From JAGAJR01 sp048463395 (lineage in GTDB: Bacteria; Pseudomonadota; Alphaproteobacteria; RF32; CAG-239), in the NCBI GenBank assembly GCA_048463395.1, contig DBFWPL010000021.1, positions 62,001 to 126,000 of the forward strand: a DNA stretch of 64,000 bases, in the 5' to 3' direction. This document shows positions 51,185 to 59,888 of the stretch, piece by piece. The notes under the pieces are model-generated. The model did not search any database. It saw only the letters and a list, made by a program, of their open reading frames with translations, and was not told where the DNA came from. The first letter of the stretch is position 1; every line of letters starts with the position of its first letter. The position numbers and the translations under genes are program-made.

Positions 51185-51601
51185 ATGTTCAAGAGAATTT
51201 TAGCCGTAACTCTTTGCACCTGTTGTTTGAGCATTGCGTCTGCATCAGCTGCCGATGAATATAAAAAGTGCATGGATGAGAATTATATGTCAGATTATGG
51301 AATGACCACTTGCAATAATGAAGAATATGATAGGAAATATGCTACAGCTAAAGGTATTGTCAACCAATTGGCAACGAGTCCGTATTATCAAAATTGGACT
51401 TCGGGAAATGTCGGGCCGGAAAAACAAGCTCAAATTCTTCTTTCTCAATGGGAACAATATGTTGACTATTTCTGTAATTTCTATGGTTATGTATTTACTC
51501 AAGGCGAAGGAACCATTTATCAGTTACAAATGTCTCAATGCCGGGTTAATGAAGTTAATTATCTTTTAGACAGGCTTAACTTTATTAAAAAGAACTTATG
51601 A
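51185..51601 (+). CDS. LprI/DUF1311-like secreted protein
   Basis: A 138-residue periplasmic protein with a signal peptide ending ASASAA. Four Cys (CMDEN, TTCNNEEYD, DYFCNFYG, MSQCRVNEV) are spaced as in the DUF1311/lysozyme-inhibitor LprI family, with the characteristic E-x2-D-x4 start, W-x2-Y-x3-C centre and C-terminal C-x5-R/N-L helix. GGGAGGT lies six bases before the ATG. Family members may inhibit lysozyme, but only some have been tested. Confidence 0.8.
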   Translation: MFKRILAVTLCTCCLSIASASAADEYKKCMDENYMSDYGMTTCNNEEYDRKYATAKGIVNQLATSPYYQNWTSGNVGPEKQAQILLSQWEQYVDYFCNFYGYVFTQGEGTIYQLQMSQCRVNEVNYLLDRLNFIKKNL

Positions 51602-51610
51602 TCAAGTATA

Positions 51611-51641
51611 AAAAAGGCTCCGGTTACGGAGCTTCTTTTTT
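51611..51641. terminator. Shared terminator of the LprI-like gene and the histidine kinase gene
   Basis: GCTCCG (51617-51622), loop GTTA, CGGAGC (51627-51632), flanked by A and T runs. The stop codon of the minus-strand kinase lies in the loop and arm. Confidence 0.85.
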
Positions 51642-52703
51642 ATAAGGGAGAGAAAAATAGAAACAACTTCCTTTTCCTTGTTCTGATTCAACTTCTATTT
51701 TAGAGTTCATTAATTCGGTAAGTTTCTTTACAATAAATAATCCTAATCCGGCTCCGGACTTTTTACATTCGTATTTTTGCCGGCATTGATAAAATTCATC
51801 AAAGATTTTCTTCTGTTCCTCTTTGGAGATACCCTCCCCGTTGTCAATAACGATAATTTTCAAAAAATCATGTTCTTGGCAGCAGCCTAAGACGATTTTA
51901 TTTTTTGTGTATTTAAAAGCGTTGCTTATCAGGTTACGGATTATTCTTTCTATAAACAGAGGATCCCCGAATACTTCCTTGTGGCAGGGAATGTAACAAT
52001 AATCTATTTTTTTGCTTTTGGCAATTTCAGAAAATTCCGGATTCAACGTTTTAACCAAATCGTCCAAATTAAAATATCTTGGGGTATACAGCATTCCGCC
52101 GGATTCAATTTTGGAAATATCCAACAGGTTGTCTAACATTGTATAGAGGTTGTCGGCGGATGCGTTTATTTTTTCAACAAGCAACCGTTGTCTTTCCGGT
52201 AGTTCTTCTTCGGATAGTGTGCTGATGAATATTTTCAGGGCTTGCATCGGTTGTCTTAAATCATGGCTTGCCTGTGCAACAAAATAAGACTTTGCTTTGT
52301 TTTGTTCTTCAACCTGTTGTACCGTTTTCTCGGCTATTTCTAATTGTTTGGTTGTCTTTTTCAGTTGTTCGGCTAAATTCTTATTCTCGGTTATATCCCA
52401 TAAACAGACAGCGGCAATATTTCCTTTCGGATAAATACTTGCAATATAGTTTCGGGATTTAAATGACATTCTAAAGCTGTCCATTGTTCCGTTTTTTAAG
52501 GCTTTTACCGTTTCCTTTATGAATTCCGAGGCTTCTTTCTCAGGCATAAAATCTGACAAATATTTACCTTCCAGACAAGACCTGCTGAGTACATGGCTGC
52601 AACGGATATTGGCATAATGTATCAGTCCGTCTTTGTCTAAAAGAAGGAATATGTTGGTGGATATGTCTAAAAGAAATAGTTTATCGTCTATGTTTTTATC
52701 CAT
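51624..52703 (-). CDS. Orphan PAS-sensor histidine kinase
   Basis: 359 residues without transmembrane segments, so a soluble sensor. Residues about 10-105 form a PAS domain, 105-140 a coiled linker, then HisKA with His147 in QASHDLRQPMQALK, and the ATPase with N box RNLISNAFKYT, G1 IDNGEGI, F box and G2 GAGLGLFIVKKL. The H-box form S-H-D-L-R-Q-P is that of hybrid-type kinases. No response regulator is next to it. Signal unknown. Confidence 0.93.
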   Translation of the reverse strand: MDKNIDDKLFLLDISTNIFLLLDKDGLIHYANIRCSHVLSRSCLEGKYLSDFMPEKEASEFIKETVKALKNGTMDSFRMSFKSRNYIASIYPKGNIAAVCLWDITENKNLAEQLKKTTKQLEIAEKTVQQVEEQNKAKSYFVAQASHDLRQPMQALKIFISTLSEEELPERQRLLVEKINASADNLYTMLDNLLDISKIESGGMLYTPRYFNLDDLVKTLNPEFSEIAKSKKIDYCYIPCHKEVFGDPLFIERIIRNLISNAFKYTKNKIVLGCCQEHDFLKIIVIDNGEGISKEEQKKIFDEFYQCRQKYECKKSGAGLGLFIVKKLTELMNSKIEVESEQGKGSCFYFSLPYKKEAP

Positions 52704-52713
52704 TTATGAAACT

Positions 52714-53682
52714 TTAAATCATATAGTTAAACAGCAGTCTTCCTGTATTGGCGGGGATTTTGAAATACCATCCGTCATATAAGAAAGTGTTGTTTTCTAT
52801 ATAATCACTGATTTCAGAAGTTGGAAGGTTGGTTGCCGATAATTTTATTTCAGCCCAATAATCGTTTCCGGAATGCAAAAGATGTAAATTGACAATTAAC
52901 CCGTCAAATGTGGTTATCTTATAAGTTTTTTGCATGGAATACAGTGTATTATCGAAATTCTGAGCCGAAATTACTTTTTCCGCATCCAAATAATTAAGAC
53001 CTTGCAGCAACAAATCGGCATTTACATTTTTTACGGTTTTATTTTCTAAGGTTATTGTAAAAGGCAGATTTTCGTTATTTCTGTTAAGAACAAAGTTTTT
53101 TTCGGAATTTATAATTTCAATTTTCTTTATTTGTGACGGAGAAAGCTGCAATATCGGCTGCTGAAGCCATGTATATACTTTTTCAGGAAAATGGTAGTTT
53201 CCGGTAATAAGAAAAACATTTTCAGGAGTTGAGGCATCTGCTCCCATATAGTAGACGCTGCGGTCTTCTTTATTTCCGATTAAAATACTGTTTAACAAGC
53301 TATTGTCTTTGGCGAAAACATCGACTCTGACAGCGTTTTCAGCAATATCAACAGTCGAGATCTGTTCTTTGTTGACCGGGCGATAATATTTAGAGGAAAT
53401 AAAATTGTCGAACAGTTGGTTAATCAACGGATAGTTGGCATAGTAATAATCCTCGTTTTTTACTCTCCAAAGGTTGTCTTCCAAAACCAAAGATACCGTG
53501 TCCCCGTCTCTATCTATTAAAATTGAGCCGATATTATTAAGCTGAGCGTATGTTTGAGCAAAAACAAGTTCTCCTGAACTTCTCTTATAAGCGTTTTTGC
53601 TGCTGTAATATAATGCCGCTGCGGCAAAAAACAGACTGACAAGAGTTAAAACGGCGGCGGATTTTAAAAATTTAGCGTTCAT
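52714..53682 (-). CDS. DUF4340 domain protein of the Gld-type ABC system
   Basis: 322 residues, one N-terminal helix and a periplasmic beta-rich domain (DRDGDTVSLVLEDNLWRVKN, the W-x-V step typical of DUF4340). Genes of this family follow GldG-like proteins in many bacteria, and here it overlaps the upstream gldG-like gene by 11 bases. Function is unknown; a partner of the ABC transporter is the natural guess. Confidence 0.82.
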   Translation of the reverse strand: MNAKFLKSAAVLTLVSLFFAAAALYYSSKNAYKRSSGELVFAQTYAQLNNIGSILIDRDGDTVSLVLEDNLWRVKNEDYYYANYPLINQLFDNFISSKYYRPVNKEQISTVDIAENAVRVDVFAKDNSLLNSILIGNKEDRSVYYMGADASTPENVFLITGNYHFPEKVYTWLQQPILQLSPSQIKKIEIINSEKNFVLNRNNENLPFTITLENKTVKNVNADLLLQGLNYLDAEKVISAQNFDNTLYSMQKTYKITTFDGLIVNLHLLHSGNDYWAEIKLSATNLPTSEISDYIENNTFLYDGWYFKIPANTGRLLFNYMI

Positions 53683-55558
53683 TTACCAGCTCCGTGATTT
53701 TGCGTTGTTTAATGCGAATATAAAGCAATCTGAAGAACAATATTGCCAGAATGAGAAGTGCCGGAAATACAAGAGTATTCAGGATAATGATTTTATTGAC
53801 GTTTTCTTCCTGTTCTTTTTTGATTTTATAATCAAGTTCTCTAATCTTGTTTTGTTTTTGATTGATTTCTTGCCGGAGTTTCTCTTGATGTTCCAAAGTT
53901 TTCATTGATACGCCCTGCCCCAAAGCTTCAATGCTGCGGGAAAGCCAGTTCAATTGTTTTTCCGCGGTAGTCAAGTCTTGTTGGGTTTGGTTATATTCTT
54001 GGGCATAGCCGGCAAATATTTTTCCGTAAATCTTATCACCGATACCGTTATCCGAGGAGAGCAGTTCTTTGTTGCGGAGTTTCAGCAAGGTCTCATTTCC
54101 TGTCAGGTAGTCAATAGCTCTTAAAACAAAATTTCCGTTGTCGTTTTGCGGAACAATACCATAATATTCATTATTTTCGGTTTGTGTCATATCCGCCCAA
54201 TTCTCATCGGCAAGCATATCCGTATCCGCAACAACGATAATTGTGGACGGAAGTGCCGAGAATGCAATGTATGGCAGCATATTTTGAGCATACGGCGTGT
54301 TGCCTAAAATATTATTGTTAAAGGCTGAACTGAATTTTCCGTCGACCTGAAAAGCCAGAGTATACCGGACATTGTCTTGATTATATAAGGTCAAGACATT
54401 GGTTTTATCTGAGAATTTTGCAATATGGGCTTCAATGCTTCCGCCTTGAGGAGACGTGGTTATAAGCGGAGTTATTTGAATATCTTCCGCAGGTATTGCT
54501 TCCAATATGCCGGAGGTTTTTAAATGCAGATTTGCCACGCCTTCGGTAACAGGATTGCTTTGGTTCAGATAGTCTTTAGGAATGTTAAGCCAAAGGTAAT
54601 AGTTTTTCAGCTGAGTGTTTTTATCGGTGATTAATGTCATTTCGCTTAGCTTAACATCGCCGGCTAATTGATTCTTTTTATATGAAATTCCCCAGTTTTG
54701 CAGTAAAATGTCAATTTCCGGCTCGGAAATGTTTGCTGTTCCTTTTAATTGTCCTTCTTTTTCGGAATAAGGGTCTAAAAACATGAGAATCTTCCCGCCG
54801 CGAAGGACAAATTGATCCAGACTGTAGGTGAAAACATCACTTAATTTTTGAGGATTTACGATTACCAATACATTAATATCCAAAGGAATTTGCGGGGTAC
54901 GCGAGGATATTTCCACTAAATTATAATTGTTGGATAATAATTTAACAAATGCCCAATCAGATGTTTTTTTTGTTCCGTAACTTTTATCTATCAGAGGAAG
55001 ATTGTCGTAAACCAAACCAACTTTTTGTTTTTGCGGATTATTTATTTTATAGATGATGCGGCTGATGTCGCTTTCGAGCATAGAGCGGCGTTCCGGAACG
55101 AAATTCGGAATTGTATATTTATCTCCGGCGTCATTGGATATTTCAGCTCCAAAATATAAGTTGATTTGTCCGTTGTTATCCAAAATCGGTTTAATTCCGG
55201 CGGTTTGGGCTTCTTTTTCGATTGCGGAATAAGGTTCCGGATTTTTAATTTCAAGAGTGATTTTCCCGTCAGACTCTTTTTGATACTTATTGAAAAAGCG
55301 TAAAACAAAACGGGCATAATCGGCATATTGCGGATATTCCTCAAACAGAGCGGAAGACAAATATATCTTGATAAATATCGGTTCTTTTATGTCCTGAATG
55401 ATTTTTTCGGATGCGGCAGACAGCGTATATTTTTTATCAGATGTGAAGTCTGCTTTGTTATTGCCCCAAAACAAGCTGCTGCCTAAATTTATAGCGACAA
55501 AGGACAGAAGAAGTAGTGTCATAAAGAGAATTAAGACATAAAATTTGGTGTTTTTCAT
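53672..55558 (-). CDS. gldG: GldG-like ABC transporter auxiliary protein
   Basis: 628 residues with helices at both ends (about 8-28 and 590-612) and a large periplasmic domain with the ABC_transp_aux/GldG fold: TLSAASEKIIQDIKEPIFIK, then VLRFFNKYQKESDGKITLE and the Rossmann-like LSDVFTYSLDQFVLRGGKIL. The segment before the last helix is a coiled coil (about 530-590). In Bacteroidetes GldG belongs to the gliding ABC complex; in other phyla related trios exist without gliding. It starts 13 bases after the permease gene. Confidence 0.85.
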   Translation of the reverse strand: MKNTKFYVLILFMTLLLLSFVAINLGSSLFWGNNKADFTSDKKYTLSAASEKIIQDIKEPIFIKIYLSSALFEEYPQYADYARFVLRFFNKYQKESDGKITLEIKNPEPYSAIEKEAQTAGIKPILDNNGQINLYFGAEISNDAGDKYTIPNFVPERRSMLESDISRIIYKINNPQKQKVGLVYDNLPLIDKSYGTKKTSDWAFVKLLSNNYNLVEISSRTPQIPLDINVLVIVNPQKLSDVFTYSLDQFVLRGGKILMFLDPYSEKEGQLKGTANISEPEIDILLQNWGISYKKNQLAGDVKLSEMTLITDKNTQLKNYYLWLNIPKDYLNQSNPVTEGVANLHLKTSGILEAIPAEDIQITPLITTSPQGGSIEAHIAKFSDKTNVLTLYNQDNVRYTLAFQVDGKFSSAFNNNILGNTPYAQNMLPYIAFSALPSTIIVVADTDMLADENWADMTQTENNEYYGIVPQNDNGNFVLRAIDYLTGNETLLKLRNKELLSSDNGIGDKIYGKIFAGYAQEYNQTQQDLTTAEKQLNWLSRSIEALGQGVSMKTLEHQEKLRQEINQKQNKIRELDYKIKKEQEENVNKIIILNTLVFPALLILAILFFRLLYIRIKQRKITELVNER

Positions 55559-55570
55559 ATTCTTGTGTCC

Positions 55571-56305
55571 TTAGCTTCTTTTATATTGAATAACAAAAAC
55601 ATTAAACCACAGAGTGAGTGCGATAAGGCTGACAAAGTAGATGATATTGTCGAAACCAATCTGCCCGCTGATAAAACTTTGAAAATGTGTCATATAATTA
55701 AAAGCGTGTCCTTCTCCGCTCATCGGAAGTCCGGAAATTTCGGAAACAGCGGAAATAATAAAGTTAAAATTAGTTCCCGTGAATCCCCAGGAGATGAGAA
55801 CGGAAACAATATAAGCAATAACGGCGTTGCTGCAGAATGCCGAGATAACACATCCGAAAGCACAGAATAATGCGGCGGTTAAAAAGCAACCGGCATAACC
55901 GGAAAAAACATTAATATTGTCGACAGTTGTAAGATAATTGGTATAAATCCATAAAGGAAACGTGAAGGCTAACAGGATAAGGCAGAAGACAACGGCCGCA
56001 CAATATTTTCCTAAAACCAGAATGCCATAACCAACCGGTTGTGTCAAAATATATTCCAATGTTCCTGATTTTCTTTCATCCGCCCACAAACGCATGGTTA
56101 CCGCAGGAATCAGGATTGCCAGTATTTGCGGTTGGAAGGAAAAAAATGAAACCAAATCGGAATTATTTAAAAAGAAGAAATAGCCGGAATAAAATGTTCC
56201 GATCATGGAAATAATCATATATACTGCCATGATGAAATATGCTGTCTGAGTTCGAAAATAGCTTTTCAATTCCTTAAAAAACACACTGACGAATTGTTTG
56301 TTCAT
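55571..56305 (-). CDS. gldF: GldF-like ABC transporter permease
   Basis: 245-residue ABC-2 type permease with six helices. ELKSYFRTQTAYFIMAVYM begins helix 1, and MRLWADERKSGTLEYILTQPV is the ABC-2 signature before helix 3. I chose the ATG at 56305, preceded by GAGGAG at ten bases; the first ATG at 56323 contains that site. It overlaps the ATPase gene 3' end. Confidence 0.88.
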   Translation of the reverse strand: MNKQFVSVFFKELKSYFRTQTAYFIMAVYMIISMIGTFYSGYFFFLNNSDLVSFFSFQPQILAILIPAVTMRLWADERKSGTLEYILTQPVGYGILVLGKYCAAVVFCLILLAFTFPLWIYTNYLTTVDNINVFSGYAGCFLTAALFCAFGCVISAFCSNAVIAYIVSVLISWGFTGTNFNFIISAVSEISGLPMSGEGHAFNYMTHFQSFISGQIGFDNIIYFVSLIALTLWFNVFVIQYKRS

Positions 56306-56309
56306 TATT

Positions 56310-57029
56310 TTAGAACTCCTCATTGGTTATTTTATGAAAAGCTGATGTCATATTATTGTCTATGCTGATTTTTTTCAGTTCCCGCGGCGAGGTGTCTCTG
56401 ACAAGCTTTCCTTTGTTTAAAAGCAAAACCCGCGTGGATATGGCTTCAACCTCTTCCATAATATGAGTGGAGATAATGACAATGCTGTTTTTGCCGTATT
56501 CTCTGATGAAACTGCGAATTTCAAGTTTTTGGTTGGGGTCAAGACCTTCCGTCGGTTCATCCAGAATCAGAATCCTGGGATGATGAATTAGGGCTCCGGC
56601 AATGCCGACCCGGCGTTTAAAACCTTTGGAAAGGGTTTCTATCCGTTGATTTACAACCTTGTTTAAGTGTAAGTAAGAGATTAGCTCTTTAAAGTTATTC
56701 ACAAATTCGTCGTGGGAAATTTTTCGTAAATCGGCGGCAAATTTAACAAATTCATAAACGGTCATTTCCGCATATAAAGGGCAGTTTTCGGGAACGTAAC
56801 CGATTTTTTGCAAAGCTTGTGTGCGATCTGCTTCAATATTATGTCCGAAAATTGCACATTCCCCCTCATCTGCTTTGAGGTATCCCGTCAACAGCCGCAT
56901 TAATGTTGTTTTTCCCGCTCCGTTAGGTCCCAGCAGGCAAACAACTTCTCCCTTGTTTATGCAAAAATTTATGTTGTTTACGGCAGAAATACGGCCAAAG
57001 CGTTTAGATAAATTTTTTGCAACAATCAT
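56310..57029 (-). CDS. gldA: GldA-like ABC transporter ATP-binding protein
   Basis: 239-residue ABC ATPase. Walker A GPNGAGKTT, Q-loop YVPENCPL, signature LSKGFKRRVG, Walker B ILILDEPTEGLD and H-loop STHIMEEVE are all intact. It forms a gldA-gldF-gldG-DUF4340 operon, suggesting export or extraction of a substrate through the two-subunit permease. Divergent from the mlaD pair. Confidence 0.92.
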   Translation of the reverse strand: MIVAKNLSKRFGRISAVNNINFCINKGEVVCLLGPNGAGKTTLMRLLTGYLKADEGECAIFGHNIEADRTQALQKIGYVPENCPLYAEMTVYEFVKFAADLRKISHDEFVNNFKELISYLHLNKVVNQRIETLSKGFKRRVGIAGALIHHPRILILDEPTEGLDPNQKLEIRSFIREYGKNSIVIISTHIMEEVEAISTRVLLLNKGKLVRDTSPRELKKISIDNNMTSAFHKITNEEF

Positions 57030-57152
57030 AATCTACATCCGGTTAGTGTTTTAATGGCTTTATTCTAGCAAATAATTTTTAAATTTTAACAACTATTTTT
57101 ATTTTTCAAAATGTTTGATGACAAAATTTTTATTTTACATTATTTATATACA

Positions 57153-57158
57153 TATAAT
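57153..57158 (+). promoter_or_regulatory. Candidate -10 box for the mlaD pair
   Basis: A perfect TATAAT 21 bases before the GTG start in the gap shared with the divergent gldA gene; -35 not clear. Confidence 0.3.
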
Positions 57159-57179
57159 TACTTTAAATGGAGTTGATAA

Positions 57180-57689
57180 GTGCAGGAAGTATATTCTAAA
57201 GATGAAGCAAAATCTCTGAGCGTAGGATTATATGTCGCTTTGGCGATTTTATGCATTGTCGGTTATTTTGTTTTCAGAGACAGTAAGGTCAAACATGTTG
57301 AGGACGGGGAATATTATTCTATTGATGCCCGTTTCGGACGAACAGACGGTCTGATGGTCGGAGACAAAGTACGTTTGGCGGGCATGACCATCGGACGTGT
57401 CGTCAAAGCCAAGCTTGATGATCATTTCAAAGCCATTCTTACTTTGGAAATCAAAGAAGATATTAAAATTCCGGATGACAGCAGTGCTTCCATCGTTAGT
57501 TCCGGACTGATGGGCGGAAAATATATTGAAATCGAACCGGGCGGATCTGAGGATTACATTCCTTCCGGCGGTGAGTTCTCTTATACGCAAGACGCTATGG
57601 TCATGGAAGAACTTCTTGACCGAATTGTCGGCATCGGAAAAGCCAATCGCAGCAAAAAAAGTTCGGAAACGGCAAAAGCCGCAGAATAA
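57180..57689 (+). CDS. mlaD: MlaD/MCE domain protein (first copy)
   Basis: 169 residues: one N-terminal helix (SVGLYVALAILCIVGYFVF) and an MCE domain (IDARFGRTDGLMVGDKVRLA, then SGLMGGKYIEIEPGG). MlaD hexamers bind phospholipids between inner and outer membrane. The start is a GTG with GGAG seven bases upstream. The C-terminal tail is short and Lys/Ala-rich. The ATPase and permease partners (mlaF, mlaE) are not beside it, which is unusual. Confidence 0.92.
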   Translation: MQEVYSKDEAKSLSVGLYVALAILCIVGYFVFRDSKVKHVEDGEYYSIDARFGRTDGLMVGDKVRLAGMTIGRVVKAKLDDHFKAILTLEIKEDIKIPDDSSASIVSSGLMGGKYIEIEPGGSEDYIPSGGEFSYTQDAMVMEELLDRIVGIGKANRSKKSSETAKAAE

Positions 57690-57728
57690 CGTTTTGATTT
57701 ATGAAGAAGATATTTTAAGGAGAGATTA

Positions 57729-58187
57729 ATGAATAAAAAGCCTGTAGAAACCATAATGGGTATTGTTGTCGTTGTTGTTGCGGCATTTTTCCTCTTTTTT
57801 GCATATAAGGTTTCAGATTTGCAAGTTGTTAAAGGGTACAATGTTTCGGCTAAATTTCTTAAAGTCGGCGGCCTGACGGTTGGATCGGACGTTCGCATTA
57901 ACGGCATTAAGGTCGGTACGGTTATCGGACAAAAGCTGGATAATACCGATTATATCGCTGATGTCGATATGAGCATCGCTTCCAACGTAAAGCTCCCTAA
58001 AGACAGCGTCGCCATTATTGCCGGAGACGGTTTTATCGGGGATAAGTTCATTAAAATTGAACCGGGTAAAAGTTCAGAATTTTTGGCTGACGGCGATACA
58101 CTGTCCAATACAAAAGACTTTAAGACTTTGGAAGATATGGTCGGTGAAATTATCTTTATGGTGACAGATAATGGCGAAAGCAAATAA
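57729..58187 (+). CDS. mlaD: MlaD/MCE domain protein (second copy)
   Basis: 152 residues, with one helix (TIMGIVVVVVAAFFLFFAYKV) and one MCE domain (SAKFLKVGGLTVGSDVRING, then GDGFIGDKFIKIEPGKS). It resembles the usual alphaproteobacterial MlaD more closely than the first copy. AAGGAGAG lies seven bases before the ATG. The 3' end overlaps the DUF2155 gene by 17 bases. Two adjacent MlaD proteins may form mixed rings or serve different substrates; this is inference. Confidence 0.93.
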   Translation: MNKKPVETIMGIVVVVVAAFFLFFAYKVSDLQVVKGYNVSAKFLKVGGLTVGSDVRINGIKVGTVIGQKLDNTDYIADVDMSIASNVKLPKDSVAIIAGDGFIGDKFIKIEPGKSSEFLADGDTLSNTKDFKTLEDMVGEIIFMVTDNGESK

Positions 58188-59166
58188 ATTTTTATTTTCT
58201 CTTTTGTGTTCTACTCTGTTGTGTTCGGCGGTCGGAGCTAAAGAGATAGATATGAACACTGCTCAAATGCAGGCCATGGATAAAATTACCGGACGGGTAA
58301 GTCTGATTGACGTTCCCGTTAACGGAGAAGTTAAATTCGGGAGTTTTTCCATCGTGGTTCGGGCATGCAAAAGCAGACCTCCGGAAGAGACTCCCGAAAA
58401 TTATGCTTTTGTGGATGTGGCCGATGAAACTTTGAACGGAGAACAACTTAACATATTTAAAGGCTGGATGTTATCTTCAACTCCGGCGTTAAATGCTGTC
58501 GAGCATCCTATTTATGATGTGTGGCTGCTCAAATGTACAAATTCCAATGTTGATAAAAGTCGTTTATTATCTGCCGAGCAGTTAAGCCTTCGTGATGAAA
58601 TGCCTAAAAAAGTTCCTGAACCGTCGGCTGATATCCCTGACCTTGTTACCGAGAAAGTTTCCGAACCGGTATCCGATGAAAATATGAATGAGACAACGGT
58701 TGTTCCTGAAAAAAATATCGTTGAACCTGAAAAAGCTGAAAATATTAATGAAAAGCCGAACTATCCTGAAATAACAGAGGCTGTTGCTGAAGAGCCTACT
58801 GAAGAAGGAGCCCCTACTTCATTGATTAATTTACCGACGGATGTTTCCGGACAAGGAGAAAGCGTTCCTGAAAATTCAGCCCCGGGGACATCTTCCGGTG
58901 AACAAAAATCCGCAGAAGTTCTTGAAGACACGGAAAAAGAGTTAAATAATCCTGTTGAATTGGCAGTTGAACAAGATGTTACGTCTGTTGAGGACATTCC
59001 GATTGTCGAAATTGAGGAAGAAACAAGGGTGGAACCTTTGCTGCCAACCGAATCAACAGACGAGGTTTCAGATGAAGACCAGTTTATTGATTTGAGTTCG
59101 GAAGCCATGAGCTTTGAAACGCCGGATACAGATGAATTAAAAGTTGAAGCTCTGACGGCCGACTGA
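58171..59166 (+). CDS. DUF2155 domain protein with long acidic tail
   Basis: 331 residues. A signal peptide (to VGAK) is followed by the DUF2155 domain (about 30-130) with DKITGRVSLIDVPVNGEVKF, VVRACKSRPPEETPE and FKGWMLSSTPALNAVEHPIY, a domain typical of Alphaproteobacteria that often lies next to mla genes or aat. The last about 200 residues are acidic, Glu/Pro/Val-rich and without fold, an unusually long extension. Start overlaps the second mlaD, so translation is coupled. Confidence 0.9.
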   Translation: MAKANKFLFSLLCSTLLCSAVGAKEIDMNTAQMQAMDKITGRVSLIDVPVNGEVKFGSFSIVVRACKSRPPEETPENYAFVDVADETLNGEQLNIFKGWMLSSTPALNAVEHPIYDVWLLKCTNSNVDKSRLLSAEQLSLRDEMPKKVPEPSADIPDLVTEKVSEPVSDENMNETTVVPEKNIVEPEKAENINEKPNYPEITEAVAEEPTEEGAPTSLINLPTDVSGQGESVPENSAPGTSSGEQKSAEVLEDTEKELNNPVELAVEQDVTSVEDIPIVEIEEETRVEPLLPTESTDEVSDEDQFIDLSSEAMSFETPDTDELKVEALTAD

Positions 59167-59186
59167 TCAGCGACTCGACTAAAATT

Positions 59187-59218
59187 AAAAGCAACACTTT
59201 AAAAAGTGTTGCTTTTTT
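59187..59218. terminator. Terminator after the DUF2155 gene
   Basis: A perfect fourteen-base stem, AAAAGCAACACTTT (59187-59200) and its complement (59203-59216), with a T run. Confidence 0.9.
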
Positions 59219-59329
59219 GTTACGAAAAATAAAAATAGGTTGTAATTATGTGATAACTCTCAACAAATACTTGCGAATCATTGAAAATAGTGAAATTATA
59301 AAAGCGGACTAAAAAAACTGAGAGGACTA

Positions 59330-59818
59330 ATGAATAACAGTTTACTAATTATTGATGTACAGAAAGGCTTTATTAACGAGCATACGGAACATCTTCCGAA
59401 GAAAATTGAAAAGCTTCAAGAAGAATATGAAAATGTTTATGCTATTCAATTCGTTAACCTTAATAATTCACTTTTTCGTTCCCAACTGCATTGGGATAAT
59501 TTTAATCTGAATTCCGAAGATACAAAAGCTGCTTTTCAGCTTAAATCCAATGTTAAAGTGTATCAAAAGTATTCGTACGGTATTCCGAATTGTGTTTTAG
59601 ACGATTTGAACAAAGATGATGTCAGTTCCATAGACATTTGCGGTATTTCCACGGATGCCTGTATTCTAAAAACGGCCATAGATTTGTTTGACGAAAAGAT
59701 TGTTCCCAGAATATTGGTTGATTATTGTGCCTGTTATCACGGTAAAGAAAAACATCGTCAGGCTTTGAAATTTTTGGAAAGTTTGATTGGTTCCGGAAAT
59801 ATTGTTAAATCCAGATAA
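59330..59818 (+). CDS. Isochorismatase-like cysteine hydrolase
   Basis: 162 residues of the isochorismatase/nicotinamidase fold. The triad is Asp9 (IIDVQKGF), Lys80 (VYQKYSYG) and Cys111 (ISTDACILKTA). No extra domain. GAGAGGA lies five bases before the ATG. Substrates in this family include nicotinamide, isochorismate and carbamoyl compounds; none can be selected here. Monocistronic or read with the following glycosyltransferase 70 bases away. Confidence 0.9.
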   Translation: MNNSLLIIDVQKGFINEHTEHLPKKIEKLQEEYENVYAIQFVNLNNSLFRSQLHWDNFNLNSEDTKAAFQLKSNVKVYQKYSYGIPNCVLDDLNKDDVSSIDICGISTDACILKTAIDLFDEKIVPRILVDYCACYHGKEKHRQALKFLESLIGSGNIVKSR

Positions 59819-59888
59819 TTTCTGATTGTTTTTATCCGTTACAAGCGATACTATTCTGATATGTTTTGTCATTAGGAGGAATTTACCG

